A stretch of 64,000 nt of DNA, from NCBI GenBank assembly GCA_039621445.1, contig CP154956.1, positions 11,283,443 through 11,347,442 on the forward strand. The letters run 5' to 3'. The notes beneath the pieces were generated by a model, which saw only the letters and a list, made by a program, of their open reading frames with translations, was not told the origin of the DNA and ran no database searches. Each line of letters begins with the position of its first letter. The first letter of the stretch is position 1. Below are positions 21,415 to 30,999 of this stretch, one piece after another. This DNA comes from Euglena gracilis. Its lineage: Eukaryota; Euglenida; Euglenophyceae; Euglenales. The translations under genes were made by a program, and so were the position numbers.

Positions 21415-21525
21415 CTTGCGCGTGACCAAGGCATGACCGGGGCGTGTTTGGGCGTGACTCGGGCATGACCGGGGCTTGTTTGCGCGTGACTCAGGCGTGA
21501 CCAGGCGTGACCAGGCTCGGGCGCT
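21415..21525. repeat. GGCGTGACC tandem repeat
   Basis: About ten imperfect copies of GGGGCGTG/GCGTGACTC. Related to the array at 3541-3765. Confidence 0.85.
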
Positions 21526-21596
21526 TCGGATGACCCTCGATGTCTGGTGGAGGGGGGGCATGACACGCCGGGGGACGGGCGGCGTGGAGCAGGCCC

Positions 21597-21690
21597 ACGG
21601 TGGGGGCCCATCTGTGGCTCACGTTCTTCCCGGCGGAGAACCGGCGGCCCGTCCTGCTCGCCGCCCGCGAGGCCGGTGCCCGGGCGCCAG
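21597..21690 (+). CDS. Copy A exon block g, first half
   Basis: Reads TVGAHLWLTFFPAENRR then PVLLAAREAG. Aligns with the first half of the single copy B exon at 47593-47750 (APWLTYFHAARRRAIL). The right border is near CTGCTCGCC or GCGAG|GCC. The second half of this region is 2 kb downstream at 23771, so copy A has an intron that copy B lacks. Confidence 0.65.
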
Positions 21691-22063
21691 CGGGGGCGAC
21701 CACGATCTAGGTTGAGAGGAGGGGGCGGGTTCCTCGCGGCGGCCTAGCCACCCACCAAAGCTTGTCTTCCCCTGGAGTTGATAATAACCTCCCCCCTGCC
21801 AGACCATTGCCACACCATTGGACCATTGGCAAGGGGGGTCGATGTTCCTTAAAATGAAGCCTGGCCCATCCCACATTAGACATTCGCTTGAAGTCCGATA
21901 TCTTAAAACGTAGGCAAAGTCGGCTTCGGTCCTTCTAGTTTAGGACAAGGCAGGGTCGAACCCTCCCTGCCTGTGTCACTGTTTCAGGGAACCCAATACT
22001 TTATGGTGGCCAACGAGTTTTGTGTCAAATGGATAATTTAGGGGCACTTGGTTCATTTTATAA

Positions 22064-22762
22064 CCCCCCCTTAGTTGCACCAAGGCTTCTTGGCTGTTTA
22101 TGGCCGCCAGCTTCGCTTCTGGCTTAGTTTTTTGTGTGGTGAGTGGCCAGGGATCCCTCACACCAGTGCTCCTGTGTTGCTGCTCCGCCGACCGGGTGAG
22201 CAACTCTGGAATAATTCCAGCGCTGTTCATTTTATAACCCCCCCATTTGATAGACTGAGCCTCTTTGGATGACTAACCGAAGCAGGTCCTATTTGTCCGT
22301 TTGGCCCCTACCAAAATAGCTTCTGCCACCTGTAAGGCAATGAGCAAAGAAAAGAAGTCGCAGGACAGTCGCTACAGCATCCGGCGAAAAAGTCCGCAAA
22401 GACTGGTGGACGTCCCCGCCCAAACACAACCCGACAAATACGGAACAAAGTACGGGTTTCCACTTACCCTCGCCCTATGTCTAATGACCGGTAATGTCTC
22501 CTTCGATGGGGGGTCGCTGGACAAGGGTGCAAGGGCCAACACATGATGAACCCTCCGAAAAGGTGTCCTCCTACTGGGAGGGGGAGGTAGTCGTTGGGAA
22601 TGGGGGGTATTCAAATTACACCAGAGTTGCTCACCCGGCCAGGCGGAGCAACGCAAGAGCACTGGTGTAAGGGGTCCCTGGCCACTCACCACACAGCAAA
22701 CTGGGCCAGAAGCGAAGTTAGTGCCGGCCACAAACAGACAACCTCAGTGCAACTAAGGGGAG
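22064..22762. mobile_element. Element with about 150-bp terminal inverted repeats
   Basis: Arm one (22064-22218) runs CCTTAGTTGCACC...GAGCAACTCTGG; arm two (22610-22762) is its reverse complement at roughly 80 % (CCAGAGTTGCTCACC...GTGCAACTAAGG). A further copy of part of the arm occurs at 59245-59330. The 390-bp interior carries the ORF at 22301-22546. Long arms recall Mutator-like or foldback elements. No target duplication was identified. Confidence 0.75.
22301..22546 (+). CDS. ORF inside long-TIR element
   Basis: 81 codons, opening with a Met-Ala-Pro-Thr start, rich in Lys/Ser (AMSKEKKSQDSRYSIRRKS), then VPAQTQPDKYGTKYGF. It is the only open frame of note between the arms. Basic N-terminus; no recognised domain. 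It may be a remnant of an element protein or chance. Confidence 0.35.
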   Translation: MAPTKIASATCKAMSKEKKSQDSRYSIRRKSPQRLVDVPAQTQPDKYGTKYGFPLTLALCLMTGNVSFDGGSLDKGARANT

Positions 22763-23504
22763 GTACTAGGCTCCGGACCCCCCCCCCCCCGGAGCTCCGT
22801 CCAGAGCTCTCCCGCCCTCCCGGGGGTCCCAGGTCAGAGGCTTCGATATGGGTTTTTGTGCGAAGCGCCAGAAATTTTATGAAATGCCTTCAGACTGCCC
22901 GATTTTTCGGGGGTGCCCCCCCGAGGAGGCTTGTAAGGAGAAGCGTTGTGGGAGTGCTCTAGCATTATCCACCCAAAAGCTCTCACACCACCCACTCTAG
23001 CACACTCTCTGCTGCCCCAGAAGCACTCTCCCTCAAAAATGATGCTTTTTTAACAGATTTGTCTGCATCGAAGCTGGCCAAAACCGACACGGACCCCAAA
23101 ATTTTGGGTGGTGTTGAAGAAGTTTATGGCTTATCTCATTAATTAATAGCTGGCTGTAATGCATTTGCAAAAAAAATTTCCTACTTTACCTGATAAATGT
23201 GTTTCTTTTGTTTTCAACACGAGGAAAATAGGATTCAGAAAACATCTGAGTCTAAATTGGACACCCGGAAAATTCGATATCTTCCACCCGATAACGTTTC
23301 CATTTTCACCGTAAAATTTTGTCACCTGAGTCCGTACGTGTGCAAACGGATTTGTTCAGGTGACAATTTCCTGGGGGGGCAGGGAGTAGTTTGAACAGAA
23401 GCGGAAGTGGGGATGGTAGACTGCCGAGTTCTTGGGTTGTTCATGATTCGGCATTTCATCGCCGCAGGCTTGACTAAAGGTTTCCTGAGCCTGATGACGT
23501 TCTG

Positions 23505-23705
23505 TGGTGTGTGTGTGTGTGTGTGTGTGTTGTGTTGTGTGTGTTGTGTTGTGTTGTGTTGTGTTGTGTTGTGTTGTGTTGTGTTGTGTTGTGTTGTGTT
23601 GTGTTGTGTTGTGTTGTGTTGTGTTGTGTTGTGTTGTGTTGTGTTGTGTTGTGTTGTGTTGTGTTGTGTTGTGTTGTGTGTTGTGGGTGGATGTGTGGGT
23701 GGGTG
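23505..23705. repeat. GTTGT minisatellite
   Basis: (GT)n then more than 30 copies of TGTTG, followed by GTGGGTG. ORFs through it (Cys-Val or Thr-Gln-His-Asn) are artefacts. Confidence 0.95.
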
Positions 23706-23770
23706 TGTTTTGTGGGTGTTGTGCACGCACGCGGAAGCGGCTGCAGGTCAAACATTTTCCTCGGCGGCAG

Positions 23771-23826
23771 CTGAAGCCCGCTGCTGTCGTAACCCATGTC
23801 CTGGGGGTCCGGGGCTGGGCCCCCGC
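23771..23826 (+). CDS. Copy A exon block g, second half
   Basis: After GGCGGCAG at 23770 the frame reads LKPAAVVTHVLGVRGWAP. Copy B reads LRPENVTAHVLGVRDWAAG without a break (within 47593-47750). Together with 21597-21690 it makes one copy B exon. Confidence 0.75.
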
Positions 23827-23870
23827 TTGAAGAACTGTTTCTCAAACCGCCCTCTTCCCCATCGTTGTCG

Positions 23871-23961
23871 CCGCGTTGCGCGGGGGCCCACGCGCAACAA
23901 GGGGCTCGACATCGGGCCGTTCTTCACGGTGCTGTGGCAGATCCTACGCTGCCGATACGAC
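23871..23961 (+). CDS. Copy A exon block h
   Basis: Reads GPTRNKGLDIGPFFTVLWQI then LRCRYD. The partner at 47931-48012 reads PTTNKGLDIGPFFAVLWQI then MHCKY. Twelve-residue core identical apart from one position. The exon ends in GATACGAC, which recurs as GGTACGAC where block i begins (24913), so the intron between lies within a 7-of-8 direct repeat. Confidence 0.9.
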
Positions 23962-23989
23962 CAGCGGCCAGACGACGCCCGGGCAAAAT

Positions 23990-24200
23990 ATGACCCCCCC
24001 CCCTATGTGGGACCAATGAGCAGCGCACAAGCCCTTCACAGGCTTCTTTTTGGGGAAGGTCGCACCTCCCTGGGGAGGGGGGGGAGGTGCTGTTGGCAGG
24101 CAGGGGCAGCACACCCCCCCGGCGCCAAAAGCCCGAGCCTGGTCCATACAATTTTTAACGACCCCCTAGCAGGGGGGGGTCACTTCCACTCTTGCAAAAA
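23990..24200. repeat. C-run/G-run foldbacks with CAGGCTTCTTTTT end
   Basis: Contains CAGGCTTCTTTTTGGGG at 24039 (like the left end of the hAT-like elements) but no matching right end with a target repeat. 24200-24690 is AT-rich; no exon. Confidence 0.45.
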
Positions 24201-24913
24201 TTAGTTGGTCATTTTTTTTGCGAAACAGAGTTAGTTAGTTACTGCCCGGCCAGGCAGTATTACTTTAAGGCAAAGTTTTTCCAAAAAAATTAAAAAAAAT
24301 CAGCATTTTTTAAATGTTTTTGAAGCGTTTTAAGATTTAAGTCTTATTTTCCAAGGGTGGACCAAGGATCGTCCTGGCATCGAACAGGGTCCAAAGTTAA
24401 AAGAAAAAAGTTGCAACCCCCTTATTGTGAGTCTGGGCAGTCTGGGTGGACACACAATGTTCCAGCAATGCCAGAAATCTTTTTTTGGCTAGTTTTTGCT
24501 GAGCTTTTGCGGCAATTTTGGCATCAGTTGGACAAGAATGTTGCCAGTCCAAATTATTTAAGGTTTGTTGAGGATTTTTGAGGTATTCTAAGGCATTTTA
24601 ACCAAAAAACCATTCCAGATTATTTATTGTTTTTAAAGGCTCTTTACAAAATAATAATGCCTTTGTCATTTTAACACGACCCCGGGGGTCCGAGCTTACA
24701 ACCAGTCAGTCACTGTGAAAAAGCCAGTCACCCACCCTGGGGGGGGGGGGTGTGGCTTGTGGCTCAGCAATTGTGTGGCCCGGTCTTTCCGTGAATTACA
24801 AAAGAAAGGAATTATTTTGCCGAAAAAACATTGGGTCGTTCGGTGGTTAAGATGGAAACCGGAACGTTGGGGCCAAACCCTGGAAATTCAAACCCCCCGG
24901 CCTCTGCTGGCAG

Positions 24914-25012
24914 GTACGACTACGTCCTGAAGTTCCATTTCAAGTCCAACGCGCGGGACGCCATGGCCCGCCAGGCTGCGATGTTCTTCCGCGTCTCGAC
25001 CCTCCTGGGCAG
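24914..25012 (+). CDS. Copy A exon block i (LKFHFKSN block)
   Basis: After CTGGCAG the frame reads YDYVLKFHFKSNARDAMARQ then AAMFFRVSTLLG and ends at CAG|GC, a GC donor. The partner at 48650-48748 reads YEYILKFHFKSNEADHMARQ then AAMIFHISTFL, about 70 % identical. The Leu-Lys-x-His-x-Lys-Ser core resembles the motif of some RgpF/DUF4422-type glycosyltransferases; weak hint, from memory. Joined to block h it gives RCRYDYVLKFHF. Confidence 0.9.
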
Positions 25013-25195
25013 GCCGGCCCCCGGGAGAGTGATGGCGGCTTCTGCACCTGAAGAGCCTGGTGGAAGTGCCCAATCAACAACCAGGACTTGGAAAGGGAGC
25101 CCATCCCAGGGGGTCCAGCCATTTATTTATGGCCGGAAGGCAATGTAGTTTTTGCTTTCGAAGGTTCAAAAGGACACCCCACCCGAAAAAAATAA

Positions 25196-25555
25196 ACCCC
25201 CCAAATAATACCCCCCCCCAGAGGACCGACTTCGGCCGTCCAAATACCCCCCCCGGCAGCTGTGAAGGCAAAAAAAATGATGAAAAAGTCAGCAGAAACG
25301 TTGCAAAAATAAAAACACGCAGAAATGGATGACATTGGTGCAGGGGTTATGCCGAAAAAGCACCCTTTTTTGATAAATAAATCCAACAATGCCAAAGAAG
25401 TGACCATTGGAGCCTGTGGAGGGGTTTGGGGAAAAATTTCGAGGTCAAAAACCGACCCACAATAATAACCCCCCAATAATAGACCCCCTCCTGGACCCCG
25501 ACTTCAAGTGCCCAAATAATAAACCGGGGGTTTATTATTGGGGGGGGGTTAGACC
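25196..25555. repeat. Two AATAATACCCC foldback elements
   Basis: 25196-25255 has ATAATACCCCCC...CCGACTTCGGCCG; 25457-25553 has AATAATAACCCCCC...CCGACTTC and then GGTTTATTATTGGGGGG. Same family as 17307. The 500 bp between blocks i and j otherwise hold no exon except the next entry. Confidence 0.6.
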
Positions 25556-25865
25556 ACAGCCAGACAGCCAGGCAAACAGGCCAGAACAAGGAAAATGGAT
25601 TTCCCGGCATATTTCGGGTCAAAAAAATGCAGTTTGCAGAAGTGCGGTTTATCGCGCATTTTTGCAGTGTCGATTTGGCATCCTGTTTGTTCCCCAATGG
25701 GACCCACTTCCCTGTTCCAGCCGACGGACACCCATGGGGGGGGGGGGTCAGCCAGCATCCTTTTTCCAGCCCGTGGTTATTAGACAGTAACCCTGTCCTC
25801 CAACCACCCGGGGGTTGGTCGTTAGGAAAGAGGGGTTTTCGGTCCAAATAAAAAACAATTTCCAT

Positions 25866-25922
25866 GAACTGGCCAAAACCTCAGAAAAGGATGTGAAGAA
25901 GTTCTTCGACAGAGGGAGAGGG
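25866..25922 (+). CDS. Possible exon, unknown
   Basis: Reads ELAKTSEKDVKKFFDRGRG, ending at a GTACCT donor-like site. Lysine-rich helix; no partner seen. Confidence 0.35.
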
Positions 25923-26163
25923 TACCTGCAAACCAGGGGGGAAACGTCCGCCACCATCAGGCATGAACACCGTTAGTACTCACCAAATTTTTCAACCTCT
26001 GAGCTGGACCCCCCCCAGGGAATCACCAATTGACGCCCTGCCAGCAACCCAGGCAATTAAGTACAATTTGCAATTAAATTGCAGCTTTTTTGTGTCACGT
26101 TCGAGGGTCCGAGTGGCTCCCCCCCCCTCGTATGGTGTTTTTTTTCCAAATAAAATTGCTCCA

Positions 26164-26235
26164 CAGCCCAAGGCCAACCTGTCACCACAAACCGCCGTGG
26201 AGGCGCTCGACAACGAGACTGCCTGGGCTGCGGTC
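26164..26235 (+). CDS. Copy A exon block j
   Basis: After TCCACAG the frame reads KANLSPQTAVEALDNETAW then AAV. The partner at 50602-50730 reads LLTAVTTLDNRTSWAAIWW. Nine identities in fifteen aligned residues, including Leu-Asp-Asn and Trp-Ala-Ala. Confidence 0.75.
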
Positions 26236-26436
26236 TGAGCGGAGGTCTGCTGCATTTCATGCACCCCTCCTATTTTTTTTGAAAATCCGATGGGGGATCT
26301 ATAATCTGCTGCTTGAAGAAATATTCTGTCTTCATCCTGAGACACATAACTCCCCACGCACATCAGCATGCACCAGTGTGTGTTTGATGCACCAATAAGG
26401 GAAAAGGAGTATGGGGGTGAAAAGAAGATTGGGATT

Positions 26437-26572
26437 AGTTTTTTTTTTTGTTTTTTTTTTTTTTTTTTCTTTTGTTTTTGTTTTTGTTTTTTTTGTTTTT
26501 TTTTTTTTTTTTTTTTTTTTCTTTTTTGTTTTGTTTTATTTTTTTTTTTTTGTTTTTTTTTTTTTTTTTTTT
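26437..26572. repeat. Poly-T tract
   Basis: About 135 bp of T with scattered G and C (TTTTTG motifs). Phe-rich and Lys-rich ORFs here are artefacts. Confidence 0.9.
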
Positions 26573-26974
26573 GGATGGCACAATGTATCTTTTCTCGATG
26601 TGTTTGGCCATTTTTTTGGCTTTTTTGGCCATTTTTTTGGCGCCCAGGGAATAAAAGTGTTATTGCAACTGCAGATAACTCACAGATGACCACGGATGAC
26701 TGCGTATGATTATGTCTAGCTATGGATAGCAGTTGGCACCTGTTGCCAACTGCGAACTGCAGATGAGGGAATTACACGCAAGAGAGGGCGTGGCAGCGAT
26801 TGCGGGAGAACATCACCAAAACCGCGATTTTGGGACATTTTAAAGCACGCGATTTTGAAAGCCCCCAATAAAAATTTTCGGCGCTTTGTGCCAGGCTTGG
26901 GGGAGGGAGGCCAACCCACCACCCCCATCCCCGAGGGGTACCGGACCCCCCCTCACATAATATCTGATCGGGGT

Positions 26975-27251
26975 CAGGCTTCTTTTTAAGTCACCTGACC
27001 CCCCTCTGGGGGGGGGGGGTCCCGCACCGGAGGCGCCGGGTATACCTTTTCGGCACGAAGCGCCGAAAATTTAAATAAAAATTTAAATAAATTTTATTTA
27101 AATATATAAATAAAATAAAGGCAATTTTGAAAATTGTCTTTAACGGGCCCGTTTTTGGGGGGGTTCCGCCCCCCCCCCCCCCCCCCCCGTGGGGGCCCAC
27201 GCCACCCTGGGTGGGTGGGGGGGCCCGCCGGGGGTCTTAAAAAGAAGCCTG
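26975..27251. mobile_element. TIR element with 8-bp TSD (ATCGGGGT)
   Basis: 277 bp from CAGGCTTCTTTTTAAGTC to GTCTTAAAAAGAAGCCTG, with perfect repeats ATCGGGGT at 26967-26974 and 27252-27259. Same subfamily as 14670: shares the GCGC hairpin, TTTAACGGGCCCG and the CCACCCTGGGTGGGTGG right part. The AT-rich middle (27070-27120) is its own. Confidence 0.9.
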
Positions 27252-27339
27252 ATCGGGGTCGGTCTCAGTCGGCGCATGCCTCAGGTGCCCGGCAGCCACG
27301 GCCAACTACCAAAGTTGGGCCGCACAGGCAGCCGGCCGC

Positions 27340-27475
27340 CCCGCCCCCGGCCCCACATCGCCGGCGACGCGGTGCTGCTCTTTCCGGACTCCAACGTCTG
27401 GTTCGCGGGGGCGAACCGCGCCGCCGCCCAGGCCGTCGCCCGCGCCGTTTCGGCCCCGGCGTCCCCCTCTCCACG
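27340..27475 (+). CDS. Copy A exon block k
   Basis: Reads PHIAGDAVLLFPDSNVWF then AGANRAAAQAVARAVSAPA. The copy B block (51605-51710) reads PHIPDDRQLVVFKGSEFF then LGINSDAEQAA. The hydrophobic pattern and Pro-His-Ile start agree, with about 35 % identity. GC-rich. Confidence 0.7.
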
Positions 27476-27489
27476 GCATGGTCATATGT

Positions 27490-27572
27490 CAGGGTCCCCC
27501 CCGGGAAACTGTCAGGGTCCCCGGTACCGCCAACCTGTCAGGTGACAGTTTCCCGGGGGGGGGGGGGGGTAG
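27490..27572. mobile_element. GGGAAACTGTCA foldback
   Basis: CCGGGAAACTGTCAGGG...ACCTGTCAGGTGACAGTTTCCCGG then G-run and TAGGTA. Member of the family whose best copies are 53324-53573 and 57563-57663. 27600-28540 holds further C/G stems and no exon. Confidence 0.65.
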
Positions 27573-28544
27573 GTAAGCACAGCAGTGCCTGAGGACGGGC
27601 TGTTCTGGGCTTCCGGTGCCTTTGGCGCTGGCCAAGTGCCCAGGCCACCAAACTCCCCCCCGGGGGGGGAGGCGCTTGGTGCATACCTGTGCCATGCCTT
27701 TCCCCTGTGCCACGCCAGGATGAATTTTAAGGTGAGGCCAACCCTACCCCCTTTGGGTTGGGCACATGGCCAAAAGTGCGGCGCAGAAAACAAGGTGAGT
27801 CCCGCCAGGCTCCGGCCACCTCCACAAACACAGATAGAAAGGGCCAGAGGCGGAAAAGAGCGCCAGGCCAGAAGAAGGGATAAAAGCACCAAAACAAACG
27901 CCACACGGGGGGGGGGGGGGTGCCTGCCTGTCCAGGCATTCCAGGGTACCCTGAGACCCTTTCCCCCCTCGGGGTCGGTCATCCTGTACCACGCGGCATA
28001 GCCACATAGAAGAATACACGTTTCAGTGGCGGGCAAGCACGACGCCTGATGTCGGGGTGAATGTTACTGCTAAAGCAACGAGCTTCCTTCGTTGTGGGCT
28101 GCTGCCGATTTATGGGGGTTTCCACAATTCTGTCTGCTGCAGTGTTCTATTTTCCCAGTTGGCTTCTATTGGTGGTTGACATCTGGACTGCAAATTGTGC
28201 AAATTTGATGAGAAAAATTGACACCTTGGTGCTGATGTCGGCATATTTGTGATGCTGGAAAGCCCACCAAAAGGCCTGGACTCGCACTGGCTGACACTGA
28301 CTAGAGAAATACGAAATAAGAGTAGTGTAACCCCCCCCAGGACCTGCAGTCTAAGCAAAGGCTCGCGTCCGATGCTGTCGGGAGGCTAAAAGGGGGGATT
28401 GATATCCGATTTTTTTCGCAATTTCTGCAATTATTCCGCGATTTTTTGAAGGCCTCCGATACTTCCCCCCCCCCCCCGCGGCTGTTCTGGTGTGGGGGTC
28501 AGTTCCAGTGCAGCCATGTCTCTTCCACTCCCTCGTACGGCCGC

Positions 28545-28645
28545 CCGGGGGCCTGGCTGCATGACGGAGATCGCGGAGGCCTTGGGCGTCCCGTGGGCCA
28601 AGGTGTTGCTCATCGGCAACGTGTTCTTGGGACAGGGGGGCCTCC
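28545..28645 (+). CDS. Copy A exon block l
   Basis: Reads MTEIAEALGVPWAKVLL then IGNVFLGQ. The partner at 52870-52972 reads MSELSETLALPWSNKII then VGTVFLGR. Leu-x-x-Pro-Trp and Val-Phe-Leu-Gly conserved. Similarity also covers the preceding codons (Gly-Pro-x-Met). Confidence 0.8.
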
Positions 28646-28974
28646 TCCGGGACCCATTTCATTTGCTTTGATCCCAGCCAACCTGTCATCATTCGAAGTT
28701 GTCATGGCTTTACCTTGACAACCCTAGCCCTTGCCAACAAGCACGTGTGAAATGGGGGAGGGGTGGCTCCGACCCACCCGCCTCCTGATGCAGGGTTATG
28801 ATGCAGGGCAGGGGTGATGCAGGGTTGTGTTTATCCTGAAACAGATAACTACGGATGATTGCACATAACGACGGATAAGCCCGAAACCCCCAAATACTGA
28901 TAACGACAGATAACTACGGATGACTACGGATAAGCCTCACTCCAAGTACGGATAATTACGGATAACTACAGATA

Positions 28975-29375
28975 ATGATATTCCCCCCCCTGGGACCTGT
29001 CTTCGGCAACCCAAGTAATATTCCTCCCCCATTTTTCACAGACCACCCAGCAGAAAAAAGTTAAGTTTTCCTGGGAGCTGGAGCCATGTTTTTTGCGCAA
29101 ATTTTACATGCATTCTACCGTGTTCGGCTTGAAAACAGAAGGGAAAATACCAAATTGCACGTTTTTGAAACAAAAATTCCCCCCAGCATGGGTTTTGGTG
29201 GTGTTAAACACATGTGCAGTGCATTTTGCGCTCAAAATTTTACCCCAAAAATCTACGAAGTATTTGGCAAATAATTTCCCCCCTCCCAATAATATCCCCC
29301 CTGATGGTGGACTCCGGCCGACCAAGTAATATTTCCGGAGGGGGTTTCATTTGGGAGGGGGGGGGGGTTACTGAC
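28975..29375. repeat. Two AATAATATCCCC foldbacks and GATAACTACGGAT repeats
   Basis: GGATAACTACGGATGA units at 28840-28975 (about nine copies) lead into AATATTCCTCCCCC and AATAATATCCCCCCTGATGG copies. A related GATAACTACAGATAAG run is at 29385-29420. Confidence 0.6.
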
Positions 29376-29642
29376 AACTACGAATAAGAATTCGACCCCC
29401 CCACCAACTACAGATAAGCACCAATCCCTGGTGAGGGGGGGAGGGGGGGATTACCCCCACCATATCATTCCATACAGCCGGTCCCCTGATTGTCACATTC
29501 GGGCGACAGATCAGACCCCCCCCCCTCGGGTGCTGGGTGCTCCTCATTTGGGAGGAAGGTGTTTGAAGCCAACCTTCCTGAGGGGGGGGGGCGAGGGGGG
29601 GTCAATGTGATGCACACAAAGACGTCGCCCTGGGGCCTGGCC

Positions 29643-29733
29643 GGATGCGGGCGTTCACGGATGCGTTCCGCAGTGCCGAGCAGGTGTGGCGGTTCTACAC
29701 GCAGCTGACGGATATCGACGGATTGGACTGGCG
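29643..29733 (+). CDS. Copy A exon block m
   Basis: Reads AFTDAFRSAEQVWRFYTQ then LTDIDGLDWRAG. Copy B splits this in two: AFTTWFRNSDVVWRFYMQL (53827) and TDIDGLEWRPE (55376). Here it is uninterrupted, which defines an intron particular to copy B. Confidence 0.85.
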
Positions 29734-30339
29734 GGCAGGGGGGGTCCTGGCAGACCATTTCGAATTTTGTACCTATCGGGGCTGAAATTTGTACCGTACG
29801 CAGTATATTCGGGGGTTTTTTTTGTCCCTGGCGGCACACTTCAGTGACACCATTGTTTTGACAGCCAAGGTTTTGAGAAAAGTTGTGTTGTCTTTCACGC
29901 GGTTTCCGCCGGCAAATGTGTAATTTTTTCCATGGGTTGATTTCAGCAACGGAGGTGCGTTGAAGTTGAAGGCCAGTGGGTTTCCTGCCGTCTAAGCATC
30001 GGCCTTGCCTGAGCACCACTACCCTATCTTCCCTTCTCCAAAAAGAGGGTTTTGTTATTTGTTCTTTTTTATTTGTTCATTATTCAGAGAGCGCACTCGT
30101 TGAATTATGTCTGCCAGGGGATTAATGCTAAATTTGAACAAAACTCCTAAATGTGTATAACAACATAACAACTCCTAATGCTAAATTTGAACAACTCCCA
30201 ACATGAAACCAACGCCGAAAACATTTCCGTGCCGGAATTCGCCGCCCGATCACAGGATGCCCCCCCACCCCTCGACCACAGGGTCTCATGACCCGGTCAT
30301 GAGACCGCCCCCTCGCCCCACCTCTCACCATCCCCCCCT

Positions 30340-30446
30340 GAGACCCCGGTGGTACAACCGCTTCTACTTCCACGGCCACTGCGACCGCGCGGCCGTGGAG
30401 TGGCACTACCTGCACCGCGGCGTGTTCCACGGCTTCCGCGGCAACG
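30340..30446 (+). CDS. Copy A exon block n
   Basis: Reads [20 protein letters not shown] then YLHRGVFHGFRGN, ending in the 8-bp sequence CGGCAACG. Partner at 56536-56598 ([20 protein letters not shown]). The conserved Cys-Asp-Arg-Ala-Ala-Val-Glu-Trp-His suggests a buried, possibly catalytic segment; function unknown. Confidence 0.9.
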
Positions 30447-30519
30447 CACGGGGCAGAACGGGCACCTGTTTGCCGTCCGTTGGGCGGGGGTTGACGCTCC
30501 CTTTACAGTCCTGGCAACC

Positions 30520-30975
30520 GAGAACCTGTGTGTTGTGGGTGGTGGTGGAGGGGGAACCTTCCCACACACTGGCCAACCCATGGAGTCCCGACATCCTGGT
30601 AAGGGGCCAGGGCACTACGGGAATTGGCTAAACAGCCAGGGTGGTGGTGGGGGGGGGGGTCGACCCCACCTCCACCACCTCCTCCCGTATTTTCGGGAGC
30701 ACCAGTTTTCGACCCTGCACATTTCTCCCGGCGCCGAAGGCGCTGGGAAAAAATTGTTCAAAAACATTGTGAAAAGGTTGTGGTGGGTGGGGGGGAACCC
30801 GCCCACACACTGGCCAACCCATGTCGATCCGGCAACCTGGCAACCTGGGTTGAACCCCCACACGAACCTCCCCGTCCAGCCCCGGCAACCGGGAACCTAT
30901 GTGTTGTGGGCGGTGGGGGGAAACCCCCCAGTGACCAACCCATGGAGACCCGGCAACCTGGTACGGGGGGTTGAC
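30520..30975. repeat. Repeated GGCAACC-AACCTGTGTGTTGTGGG units
   Basis: Three imperfect copies of a unit with GAACCT(G/A)TGTGTTGTGGG, a G-run, AACC...CCCACACACTGGCCAACCCATG and a Pro/Gly hairpin. ORFs in it are in several frames and not supported. Confidence 0.65.
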
Positions 30976-30999
30976 CCCCCACAGGGACCTCCCCAGACT

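Noticed and set aside
23505-23705. CRISPR-like regular repeat
   Set aside because: Pentanucleotide TGTTG minisatellite without spacers; eukaryotic context.
26368-26709. Phe-rich 113-aa ORF and Lys-rich minus ORF
   Set aside because: Artefacts of the poly-T tract.
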